Positions 1 through 8,400 of a stretch of 16,746 nt of DNA are shown here, one piece after another. The notes below the pieces were generated by a model. The model did not search any database, was not told where the DNA came from, and was given only the letters and a program-made list of their open reading frames with translations. The first letter of the stretch is position 1; each line of letters starts with the position of its first letter. The stretch comes from an uncultured Campylobacter sp. Its GTDB lineage: Bacteria; Campylobacterota; Campylobacteria; Campylobacterales; Campylobacteraceae. The position numbers and the translations under genes are program-made. Location: NCBI RefSeq assembly GCF_937997405.1, contig NZ_CALKTL010000045.1, forward strand, positions 1 through 16,746, read 5' to 3'.

Positions 1-237
1 GCTAAGAGTGGACAGGTAAACTTCCGCGTCGATAAGCAGGGAAATATTCACGCAGGTCTTGGCAAGGCGAGTTTTAGTAAAGAGCAGCTTTTAGACAATC
101 TTACGACGTTTATCAAAACTATAAATAAGCATAAGCCAGCGACTGCGAAGGGCAGATACGTAACTCATGCATCGCTTTCACTTACTATGAGCCCTGCAGT
201 TACACTGGATAATCAAGAAATAATCGATTTAAAATAA
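1..237 (+). CDS. rplA: 50S ribosomal protein L1, C-terminal part
   Basis: The window opens inside this gene: frame 1 is open from base 1 and ends at a TAA at 235-237, giving the last 78 residues. The sequence fits the L1 C-terminus (a stretch like VNFRVDKQGNIHAGLGK, then F..N...F...INK.KP...KG.Y, then a short strand before the stop). L1 binds 23S rRNA at the mobile L1 stalk, where it helps release the E-site tRNA, and in many bacteria it represses its own rplK-rplA mRNA. Its position directly upstream of rplJ is the usual bacterial order. The N-terminal two thirds lie outside the window, so start and total length cannot be given. Confidence 0.95.
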   Translation, partial: AKSGQVNFRVDKQGNIHAGLGKASFSKEQLLDNLTTFIKTINKHKPATAKGRYVTHASLSLTMSPAVTLDNQEIIDLK

Positions 238-350
238 AATTTTAAATTTTTATCTTAGATTGGAGATAGCTCAAGGTTTTTAACTTAATTGATCGAAATT
301 TTAAAATTTCGATCGCTTGGCTTGAAATCACCGATCGGAAAGGAGACCTA
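238..350 (+). promoter_or_regulatory. rplJ 5' leader with a 24-nt perfect palindrome; candidate L10 autoregulation site
   Basis: This 113-nt spacer contains a perfect 24-nt palindrome at 291-314 (GATCGAAATTTT and its inverse). The 3' end of that palindrome, CGATCG at 310-315, can instead pair with CGATCG at 332-337, which touches the rplJ Shine-Dalgarno AAGGAG at 339-344. The two pairings are mutually exclusive. In other bacteria the L10-(L12)4 complex binds an rplJ leader to repress translation (known). That this leader does the same is inference; I cannot confirm the kink-turn of the L10 leader family by eye. No clear -10 box was found here, so read-through from rplA is likely. Confidence 0.45.
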
Positions 351-830
351 ATGACGAGAGACGAAAAATCAAAGATAGTAGCGGAGCTTGGCGAGGCTTT
401 CAAAGCTAGCGAAGCTATAGTAATTTCCGATTTTAAAGGCCTTAGCGTTAAGCAGCTTGAAGATCTTAGAAATAGCGCGCGTGAAGCGGGCGTAAAGGTT
501 CGGGTTATCAAAAATACCCTAGCCAATATCGCTTTAAAAAATGCCGAAAAAAACGGACTTAGCTTTAAAGATACCAATATCTTCTTATGGGGCGAGCAGC
601 TTTCTGTATGTAAAGTAGCGGCTAAATTTGAAGAGAAAAATGAAATTTTTAAGCTTAAGACCGCTCATATCGATGGGGAAGTAGCCGGCGTAGATAAGGT
701 TAGGGCGCTTTCGAAGATGCCTTCGAGAGACGAGCTTATCGCGATGCTGCTTCAAGTATGGAATGCGCCGATCCAAAATTTTACGATCGGCTTAAATGCG
801 CTTAAGCAGAAAAAAGAAGCTAGCGCTTAA
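351..830 (+). CDS. rplJ: 50S ribosomal protein L10
   Basis: A 159-residue protein of normal L10 length. The N-terminal rRNA-binding domain is recognisable from IVISDFKGLSVKQLEDLR at about residues 23-40, followed by a V.K.T...A motif near residues 48-60. The C-terminal helix after SRDELIAMLLQVW (about residues 125-137) is the part that carries the L7/L12 dimers. L10 anchors the stalk to 23S rRNA so that elongation factors such as EF-G, encoded further along this window, can be recruited. The ATG at 351 is preceded by AAGGAG at 339-344 with a 6-base gap. rplL follows after 20 bases, so the two stalk genes are co-transcribed and probably translationally coupled. Confidence 0.97.
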   Translation: MTRDEKSKIVAELGEAFKASEAIVISDFKGLSVKQLEDLRNSAREAGVKVRVIKNTLANIALKNAEKNGLSFKDTNIFLWGEQLSVCKVAAKFEEKNEIFKLKTAHIDGEVAGVDKVRALSKMPSRDELIAMLLQVWNAPIQNFTIGLNALKQKKEASA

Positions 831-850
831 TTAAAATTTAGGAGAATAAA

Positions 851-1231
851 ATGGCAATTTCAAAAGAAGATGTTTTAGAGTATATCTCTAATCTTTCGGT
901 GCTAGAGCTTAGCGAGTTAGTTAAAGAATTCGAAGAAAAATTCGGCGTAAGCGCAGCTCCGGTTATGGTAGCTGGCGGCGCAGGTGCTGGCGGCGCAGGT
1001 GCGGCAGCGGCTGAAGAGAAAACGGAATTCGACGTCGTATTACTTGATGCAGGCGATAAGAAAATTAACGTAATTAAAGTTGTTCGAGCCTTAACGGGCC
1101 TTGGTCTAAAAGAAGCCAAAGACGCTACTGAGGCTACTCCGTCCGTTCTTAAAGAGGGACTTAACAAAGAAGACGCCGAGAAGGCTAAAAAAGAGCTTGA
1201 AGAAGCAGGCGCTAAAGTCGAACTCAAATAA
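851..1231 (+). CDS. rplL: 50S ribosomal protein L7/L12
   Basis: A 126-residue acidic protein with the three L7/L12 parts in order: an N-terminal dimerisation helix (about 1-35), an Ala/Gly hinge (about 41-56), and the C-terminal factor-binding domain, in which EFDVVL, KVVRALTGLGLKEAKD and the final EEAGAKVELK are typical. It is present in multiple copies per ribosome on L10 and stimulates GTPase factors. AGGAG at 840-844 lies 6 bases before the ATG. The hinge contains two identical AGGAG pentapeptides encoded by a perfect 15-bp tandem repeat at 971-1000, listed separately. The gene stops at TAA 1229-1231, and a hairpin separates it from rpoB. Confidence 0.98.
   Translation: MAISKEDVLEYISNLSVLELSELVKEFEEKFGVSAAPVMVAGGAGAGGAGAAAAEEKTEFDVVLLDAGDKKINVIKVVRALTGLGLKEAKDATEATPSVLKEGLNKEDAEKAKKELEEAGAKVELK
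971..1000 (+). repeat. 15-bp perfect tandem repeat, two units, in the rplL hinge
   Basis: The unit GCTGGCGGCGCAGGT occurs at 971-985 and again, identically, at 986-1000. It is in frame and encodes AGGAG twice (residues 41-50). Because the unit is a multiple of three, gain or loss by slippage would change only hinge length. Confidence 0.9.
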
Positions 1232-1234
1232 ATC

Positions 1235-1254
1235 GCGAAATTTTAAAATTTTGC
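1235..1254. repeat. AT-rich near-perfect palindrome after rplL
   Basis: GCGAAATTTTAAAATTTTGC is self-complementary apart from one G.T pair. It shares the core AAATTTTAAAATTT with the palindromes at 296-309, 10897-10910 and 16494-16507. It lies 3 bases after the rplL stop and just before the attenuator hairpin. Function unknown. Confidence 0.6.
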
Positions 1255-1264
1255 ATACAAATGT

Positions 1265-1297
1265 GTGCCGGTGCGTCGCATCGGCACTTCTTTCTTT
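1265..1297 (+). terminator. rplL-rpoB intercistronic attenuator hairpin
   Basis: GTGCCGGTGC (1265-1274) and GCATCGGCAC (1278-1287) form a 10-bp stem with one G.U pair and a 3-nt loop, followed by the T-rich tail TTCTTTCTTT (1288-1297). This is the form of an intrinsic terminator, placed inside an operon 24 bases before the rpoB Shine-Dalgarno region. In E. coli a partial terminator in the same spacer lowers rpoBC transcription relative to rplJL (known). The same role here is inference from shape and place. The tail is broken by C residues, which fits partial rather than full termination. Confidence 0.65.
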
Positions 1298-1321
1298 AAA
1301 ATACAACTACGAGGTAGTGGA

Positions 1322-4300
1322 ATGTTAAACAGCCTATATTCAGGAAATCGTCTTAGAGTGGATTTTTCAAAGGTTCCCAAAGACATCGAAATTCCGAATT
1401 TATTACAACTACAAAAGAAAAGTTTTGATCATTTTTTAAATCTTGATAACTCGGGTGGAGAAAGCGGCATAGAGAAGGTTTTCAAAGCCATTTTTCCTAT
1501 CCACGATGCACAGAATAGACTAAGTATCGAGTATGTAAGTAGCGAAATTTCAAAGCCAAAGTATTCGATTAGAGAATGCATGGAAAGAGGGCTTACTTAT
1601 TCGGTAAATTTAAAGATGAGGCTCCGTCTGCTCGTGCATGAGCGCGATGAAAAGACGGGCAAAAAAATCGGCGTAAAAGAGATCAAAGAGCAAGATATAT
1701 TTATTCGCGACATTCCTTTAATGACCGATAGAATTTCATTTATCATTAACGGCGTCGAGCGTGTCGTCGTAAATCAGCTGCACAGAAGCCCGGGCGTAAT
1801 CTTCAAAGAGGAAGAGAGTCCAACCGTTTTAAATAAACTAATCTACACCGCTCAAATAATACCGGATCGCGGCAGCTGGTTATACTTCGAATACGATGTA
1901 AAAGACGTATTATACGTGCGCATAAATAAAAGGCGCAAGGTTCCGATCACGATCCTATTTCGCGCACTCGGTTACAAAAAACAAGACATAATAAAATTAT
2001 TTTATCCTATTAAGACGATCTATATCAAAAAAGGAAAATTCCTAACCGATTTCGATCCGAAAGAATACGCGGGCAGGCTTGATTACGACATTATAAATGA
2101 AAAGGGCGAAGTACTTCATCAAGCAAGTAAACGCCTAACGGTCAAAAAAGCGGAGAAATTAGCAGAGGATGGATTAAAGATAATCGAGTATCCGGCTGAA
2201 ATTTTAGCCGAGCGCTACCTAGCGGGCGCCATCGTCGACAAAAACAGCGGCGAAGTGCTTTTTGATTCGCTAACTGCGCTAGATGAGGGCAAGCTAGCCA
2301 AGATCGCTAACACCGAGAAAAAATTTACGATCGCTAACGACCTAGCTAGCGGCGTAGATACTTCAATCATAAATTCTTTTATTCAAGATGCAGACGCGCT
2401 TAAGCTCTTGCAGCAAAGCGAGGGCATAGACGACGAGAACGATCTGGCTGCGATTAGAATTTACAAGGTTATGCGCCCGGGCGAGCCGGTGGTAAAAGAA
2501 GCGGCAAAGAGCTTCGTAAACGATCTGTTTTTCAACCCGGAGCGCTACGATCTAACTAAAGTCGGCCGTATGAAGATGAACCATAAACTAGGCATCGAGG
2601 CGCCGGAGTACGTAACCGTGCTAACCAGCGAGGATATTATCAAGACGGCGAAATATTTAATTAGAGTTAAAAACGGCGACGGCTTCATCGACGATCGCGA
2701 TAATCTTGGCAATCGCCGCATCCGCTCGATCGGCGAGCTTTTGGCGAACGAGATGCACCTTGGATTTATCAAAGTTCAAAAGGCGATCAAGGATAAATTT
2801 ACCGGCATCAGCGGCAACCTCGACGAGCTTATGCCGTATGATTTCGTAAACCCTAAAATCATCACCACTACGCTTATGGAATTTTTCACCGGCGGCCAGC
2901 TAAGCCAGTTTATGGATCAGACCAACCCGCTTAGCGAGGTTACGCATAAGCGTCGTCTATCTGCGCTGGGCGAAGGCGGACTAGTTAAAGAGCGCGCAGG
3001 TTTTGAGGTGCGTGACGTCCATCCTACGCACTACGGTAGAATTTGCCCTATCGAGACGCCGGAGGGTCAAAACATCGGTCTGATCAATACCCTAGCGACC
3101 TATGCGAAGGTAAATGATCTAGGCTTCGTCGAAGCTCCGTATAAAAAGGTCGTAAACGGCAAGGTCACCGACGAGATCGTCTATCTTACCGCTACGCAGG
3201 AAGAGGGGCTCGTAATCGCTCCTGCGTCCGCTAAATTGGACGAAGAGGGCAATATTGTAGAAGAGCTTTTGGAGGTCAGGAAAGACGGCGAAAATATCAT
3301 GGCTAAACGCGAGGATATTTCGCTAATTGATCTTTGCTCCGGTATGGTCGCGGGCGTAGCGGCGTCGCTGATTCCGTTTTTGGAACACGACGATGCTAAC
3401 CGCGCGCTTATGGGCTCGAACATGCAGCGTCAAGCCGTGCCGCTTCTACATTCTACCGCTCCTATTGTAGGAACTGGCATGGAAGCGATCATCGCGCGCG
3501 ATTCATGGGAAGCGATCAAGGCTAAACGCGACGGCGTCGTAGAAAAGGTTGATAATAAAAATATCTTTATTTTGGGCGAGGACGAGAAGGGACCGTTTAT
3601 CGATCACTACTCGATGGAGAAAAATTTACGCACTAACCAAAACACTACCTTTTCACAGCGCCCTATTGTGCGAAAAGGCGACGTGATAAAGGCAGGTCAA
3701 ATCATAGCCGACGGTCCTAGCATGGACGGTGGCGAGCTTGCGATCGGCAAAAACGCTCTCATAGCTTTCATGCCGTGGCACGGTTACAATTACGAGGATG
3801 CCGTCGTCATGAGCGAAAAGATGATCCGCGCCGACGAATACACCAGCGTGCATGTTTATGAAAAGGAGATCGAGGCTAGAGAGCTTAAAGACGGCGTGGA
3901 GGAGATCACGCGCGACATTCCTAATATCAAAGAGGAGGAGCTTACCCACCTCGATGATAGCGGTATCGTAAAGATCGGTACTCACGTCAAACCGGGCATG
4001 ATCCTAGTAGGCAAAGTAACTCCAAAGGGTGAGGTTAAACCGACGCCTGAAGAGAGGCTTTTACGCGCGATCTTCGGCGAGAAGGCGGGGCATGTGGTAA
4101 ATAAATCTCTCTACGCTACCGCTTCGATGGAAGGCGTGGTGATAGACGTTAAAATTTTTACCAAAAAGGGCTACGAGAAAGATCCGCGCACGAATAAAGC
4201 CTATGAGGATGAAAAAACCGAGCTCGAAAGGGAGCATCACGACAGGCTTTTGATGCTCGATCGCGAGGAGATGCTAAAGGTAGTGGCGCTTCTTTCTAAA

Positions 4301-5458
4301 AGCGCTTTGCAAAGCGATCAAAGCCTAAATAAAAAAGATTATAAAAAGGGCGACAAGGTTAAAAAAGAGGAGCTTGAAAGCTCCAACCGCTTTACGTTAA
4401 ATTCTTTCGTCAAGGCCTATTCTAAAGCCGTTCAGAAGGAATACGAGGAGCTAAAAAATCACTTCCAAAACGAGAAGCGCAAGCTCAAAGAGGAGCATGA
4501 CGAAAAGATCGAAATTTTAGAAAAAGACGATATCTTGCCAAGCGGTGTCGTTAAGCTCGTAAAGGTCTATATCGCTACTAAGCGCAAGCTAAAAGTGGGC
4601 GATAAGATGGCGGGTCGCCACGGAAACAAGGGTATCGTCTCAAACATCGTCCCTGAGGTCGATATGCCGTATCTGCCTAGCGGACAGCGCGTGGATATAG
4701 TGCTAAATCCTCTCGGCGTTCCAAGTCGTATGAATATCGGTCAGATAATGGAAAGCCACTTAGGTCTTGTAGGCTGGCGCTTAGGCGAGCAGATCTCTAA
4801 AATTTTAGAGGAGAAAACGGACGAATGGTTAAAAACCCTTCGCGCCAAAATGATTGAGATTGCGGGCGTTTCCAAGCTAATGCAGGCTAAAAAAACGCTT
4901 GAGAAGATCAGCGACGAAGATCTTTTGAAATACGCTAGAGATTGGGCTAAGGGCGTTAGATTTTCCGCTCCGATATTCGAAGGCATTGTGCCGGAGGATT
5001 TCAAAAAGCTATTTGAAATGGCGGGCATCGATCAGGACGGCAAGACCGAGCTTTACGACGGCCGCACCGGCGAAAAGATCAAAGAGCGCGTAAACGTGGG
5101 CTGCATGTATTATCTCAAGCTGCATCACCTAGTCGATGAGAAGGTTCACGCAAGAAGCACCGGTCCTTACAGCCTAGTTACGCAGCAGCCGGTCGGCGGC
5201 AAGGCGCTATTCGGCGGTCAAAGATTTGGAGAGATGGAAGTTTGGGCTCTGGAGGCATACGGCGCGGCATACACGCTTCGCGAAATGCTAACGATCAAAT
5301 CCGACGACGTCGACGGACGCTTGGCTGCGTATAAGGCGCTGACAAAAGGCGAAAACGTTCCGTCTACAGGAATTCCTGAGACATTTTTTGTTTTAACAAA
5401 CGAGCTTAAATCGCTTGCTCTAGACGTTGAAATTTACGAGAATGGAGAGAATAAATGA
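1322..5458 (+). CDS. rpoB: DNA-directed RNA polymerase subunit beta
   Basis: The beta subunit of RNA polymerase, 1378 residues from the ATG at 1322. An in-frame ATG at 1265 exists, but it lies inside the attenuator stem, its extra 19 residues look nothing like RpoB, and GAGG sits just before 1322; the family begins with the MLNSLYSGNR-type sequence. The rifampicin-pocket segment GGQLSQFMDQTNPLSEVTHKRRLSALG lies at residues 524-550, with the drug-sensitive residues Asp532, His542 and Ser547. The active-site lysines of GDKMAGRHGNKG are Lys1095 and Lys1103. The C-terminal GEMEVWALEAYGA (from residue 1303) clamps onto beta prime. A charged, coiled-coil-like stretch lies around residues 1030-1065. 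The TGA stop overlaps the rpoC start (ATGA, 5455-5458). Confidence 0.98.
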   Translation: MLNSLYSGNRLRVDFSKVPKDIEIPNLLQLQKKSFDHFLNLDNSGGESGIEKVFKAIFPIHDAQNRLSIEYVSSEISKPKYSIRECMERGLTYSVNLKMRLRLLVHERDEKTGKKIGVKEIKEQDIFIRDIPLMTDRISFIINGVERVVVNQLHRSPGVIFKEEESPTVLNKLIYTAQIIPDRGSWLYFEYDVKDVLYVRINKRRKVPITILFRALGYKKQDIIKLFYPIKTIYIKKGKFLTDFDPKEYAGRLDYDIINEKGEVLHQASKRLTVKKAEKLAEDGLKIIEYPAEILAERYLAGAIVDKNSGEVLFDSLTALDEGKLAKIANTEKKFTIANDLASGVDTSIINSFIQDADALKLLQQSEGIDDENDLAAIRIYKVMRPGEPVVKEAAKSFVNDLFFNPERYDLTKVGRMKMNHKLGIEAPEYVTVLTSEDIIKTAKYLIRVKNGDGFIDDRDNLGNRRIRSIGELLANEMHLGFIKVQKAIKDKFTGISGNLDELMPYDFVNPKIITTTLMEFFTGGQLSQFMDQTNPLSEVTHKRRLSALGEGGLVKERAGFEVRDVHPTHYGRICPIETPEGQNIGLINTLATYAKVNDLGFVEAPYKKVVNGKVTDEIVYLTATQEEGLVIAPASAKLDEEGNIVEELLEVRKDGENIMAKREDISLIDLCSGMVAGVAASLIPFLEHDDANRALMGSNMQRQAVPLLHSTAPIVGTGMEAIIARDSWEAIKAKRDGVVEKVDNKNIFILGEDEKGPFIDHYSMEKNLRTNQNTTFSQRPIVRKGDVIKAGQIIADGPSMDGGELAIGKNALIAFMPWHGYNYEDAVVMSEKMIRADEYTSVHVYEKEIEARELKDGVEEITRDIPNIKEEELTHLDDSGIVKIGTHVKPGMILVGKVTPKGEVKPTPEERLLRAIFGEKAGHVVNKSLYATASMEGVVIDVKIFTKKGYEKDPRTNKAYEDEKTELEREHHDRLLMLDREEMLKVVALLSKSALQSDQSLNKKDYKKGDKVKKEELESSNRFTLNSFVKAYSKAVQKEYEELKNHFQNEKRKLKEEHDEKIEILEKDDILPSGVVKLVKVYIATKRKLKVGDKMAGRHGNKGIVSNIVPEVDMPYLPSGQRVDIVLNPLGVPSRMNIGQIMESHLGLVGWRLGEQISKILEEKTDEWLKTLRAKMIEIAGVSKLMQAKKTLEKISDEDLLKYARDWAKGVRFSAPIFEGIVPEDFKKLFEMAGIDQDGKTELYDGRTGEKIKERVNVGCMYYLKLHHLVDEKVHARSTGPYSLVTQQPVGGKALFGGQRFGEMEVWALEAYGAAYTLREMLTIKSDDVDGRLAAYKALTKGENVPSTGIPETFFVLTNELKSLALDVEIYENGENK

Positions 5459-8400
5459 GCGATAATTCAAATTTAGAAAGAATAGAAATAAAAGAGGACG
5501 CTAGAGTCCACGACTTCGACGCGTTTGCAATCAGGCTTGCTAGTCCCGAGCAGATCAAGGCTTGGAGCCACGGCGAGGTCAAAAAGCCCGAAACCATCAA
5601 TTACCGCACGCTAAAACCTGAGCGCGACGGTCTATTTTGCGCTAAAATTTTCGGCCCCGTAAGGGATTATGAGTGCATCTGCGGCAAATATAAAAAGATG
5701 CGATATAAGGGTTGGAAGTGCGAAAAATGTGGCGTCGAGATCACGAGCTCGAAGGTTCGCCGTACTAGAATGGGGCATATTGAGCTAGTAACGCCGGTAG
5801 CGCATATTTGGTACGTAAATTCCTTGCCTAGCCGCATCGGTACGCTGCTAAATATCAAGATGAAAGATCTTGAGCGCGTGCTTTACTATGAGGCGTATAT
5901 CGTAGAAAGTGCAGGCGAGGCATTTTACGACAACGAAAATTCTAAAAAGGTCGAGAAATACGACGTTTTAAACGAAGAGCAGTATCAGAGCCTAAAAGAG
6001 CGCTTTTCGCAGACGGGCTTCGTCGCTAAAATGGGTGGTCAGGTAATCCGCGATATGCTAGCTGAGCTTGATTTGGTCGAAATTTTATCCACCCTTAAGC
6101 AGGAGATGGAAAATACGAACTCCGAAGCGAAGAAAAAAACCATCGTCAAGCGTCTAAAGGTCGTAGAGAGCTTTTTAAATTCCGGCAATAAGCCCGAGTG
6201 GATGATGATTACGAATCTGCCCGTACTGCCTGCCGATCTACGCCCGCTTGTAAGCCTTGAGGGCGGAAAATTTGCGGTTTCGGATGTAAACGATCTGTAT
6301 CGTCGCGTCATAAATCGAAATTCTAGGCTCAAAAGGCTGATGGAGCTCGACGCGCCCGAGATCATCATCCGTAATGAAAAACGAATGCTTCAAGAGGCGG
6401 TGGACGCGCTTTTTGACAATGGACGTCGCGCCAATGCCGTGAAGGGCGCTAATAAGCGACCGCTTAAATCTCTAAGCGAGATCATTAAAGGTAAGCAAGG
6501 CCGCTTCCGTCAAAATTTGCTCGGCAAGCGCGTGGATTTTTCGGGTCGCTCCGTCATCGTCGTAGGTCCAAATTTACGCATGGATCAGTGTGGTCTGCCT
6601 AAGACGATGGCGCTTGAGCTATTCAAGCCGCATCTAATCGCTCGCCTGCAAGAGAAGGGCTATGCTACGACCGTTAAGCAGGCCAAAAAGATGATCGAAA
6701 ATAGGATCAATGAAGTTTGGGAGTGCTTGGAGGAGGTCGTTAAAGATCACCCGGTTATGCTAAACCGCGCGCCGACGCTTCATAAGATGTCTATTCAGGC
6801 GTTTCATCCCGTGCTCGTCGAGGGTAAGGCGATCAGACTGCATCCGCTAGTCTGCGCCGCGTTCAACGCGGACTTCGACGGCGATCAGATGGCAGTGCAC
6901 GTGCCGCTTAGCCAAGAGGCGATCGCGGAATGTAAAATTTTAATGCTTAGCTCGATGAATATCTTGCTTCCTGCTAGCGGAAAACCCGTCGCGGTGCCTA
7001 GCCAGGATATGGTTTTAGGAATTTATTATCTAAGCCTCGAAAAGCCGGGTGCAAAAGGAACAAATAAAATTTTTGCAAACGTCGATGAAGTAATGCTCGC
7101 CGTGGAGGCAAACGCCCTAGACATCCACGCTAAAATCAAAACGATGATCGATCGCCACATTATCTTTACGACCGCGGGCCGCTTGATCATCAAATCGATC
7201 CTGCCTAGCTTTATTCCGGATCATCTTTGGAATAAGATTATGAAGAAAAAGGATATCGCCGAGCTTGTCGATTACGTCTATAAAAACGGTGGTCTTGAGA
7301 TAAGCGCGGAATTTTTGGATAATCTTAAGAACTTAGGCTTTGAATCCGCGACTAAAGCGGGCGTTTCGATCTCCGTTTCGGACATCATCGTGCCGAAGTC
7401 TAAAGCAAGCCTCGTCGAAGAGGCTAAAAAGCAGGTGCGAGAGGTTCAGAACCAATACGGCGCAGGCTTGCTAACCGACGGCGAGCGCTATAACAAAACG
7501 ATCGATATCTGGACCAGCACCAGCAAGAAGCTAGCCGATGAGATGATGAAGATGATGGAGAAGGACAAGGATGGCTTTAACTCGATCTATATGATGGCCG
7601 ATAGCGGCGCGCGAGGTAGCGCGGAGCAGATCAAGCAGCTAGCGGGTATGAGAGGTCTGATGAGTAAGCCGGACGGCTCGATCATCGAGACGCCGATTAC
7701 TTCAAATTTTAGAGAGGGTCTAAACGTAAATGAGTACTTCATCTCGACCCACGGCGCGCGTAAAGGTCTTGCCGATACTGCGCTTAAGACCGCAAACGCG
7801 GGCTATCTTACGCGAAAGCTGATCGATGTCGCGCAAAATGTCAGGGTTACGATGCACGACTGCGGCACGCACGAGGGTATCGAGGTTACCGAGATTGTAG
7901 AGAATGGAACGCAAATAGAAAGCTTAGCCGATAGGATTATGGGTAGGGTGCTAAGCTCGGATGTAATTGATCCGGTGTCGAATGAAATTTTATTCACCGA
8001 AGGCACGCTTCTGGGCGTTAACGAGGTGCGCACCATAGTCGATGCCGGCATCAAATCCGTAAGCATCCGTACGCCTATTACGTGCAAGGCTGAAAAAGGG
8101 GTTTGTGCGAAGTGCTACGGTGTAAATTTAGGCGAGGGCAAGCTGGTAAAACCGGGTGAAGCGGTCGGTATCATCTCTGCGCAATCAATCGGCGAGCCGG
8201 GCACGCAGCTTACGCTACGAACCTTCCATGCTGGCGGTACTGCATCTACCGAGCAGCAAGATCGTCAAGTAATCGCCGATAAGGAAGGCTTTATCAGATA
8301 CTACAACGTCAAGACCTATGAAAACGGCGGCAAAAATATCGTAATGAACCGCAGAAACGCTGCGGTACTTTTGGTCGAGCCTAAGATCAAAGCTCCAATT

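Noticed and set aside
1265..1321. Upstream ATG in frame with rpoB, giving 19 extra residues
   Set aside because: It lies within the attenuator stem, has no Shine-Dalgarno site, and the added residues do not resemble RpoB; 1322 has GAGG and the family start.
2893..2974. Rifampicin or streptomycin resistance changes in rpoB and rpsL
   Set aside because: Asp532, His542 and Ser547 of RpoB and Lys43 and Lys88 of RpsL are all the sensitive-type residues.
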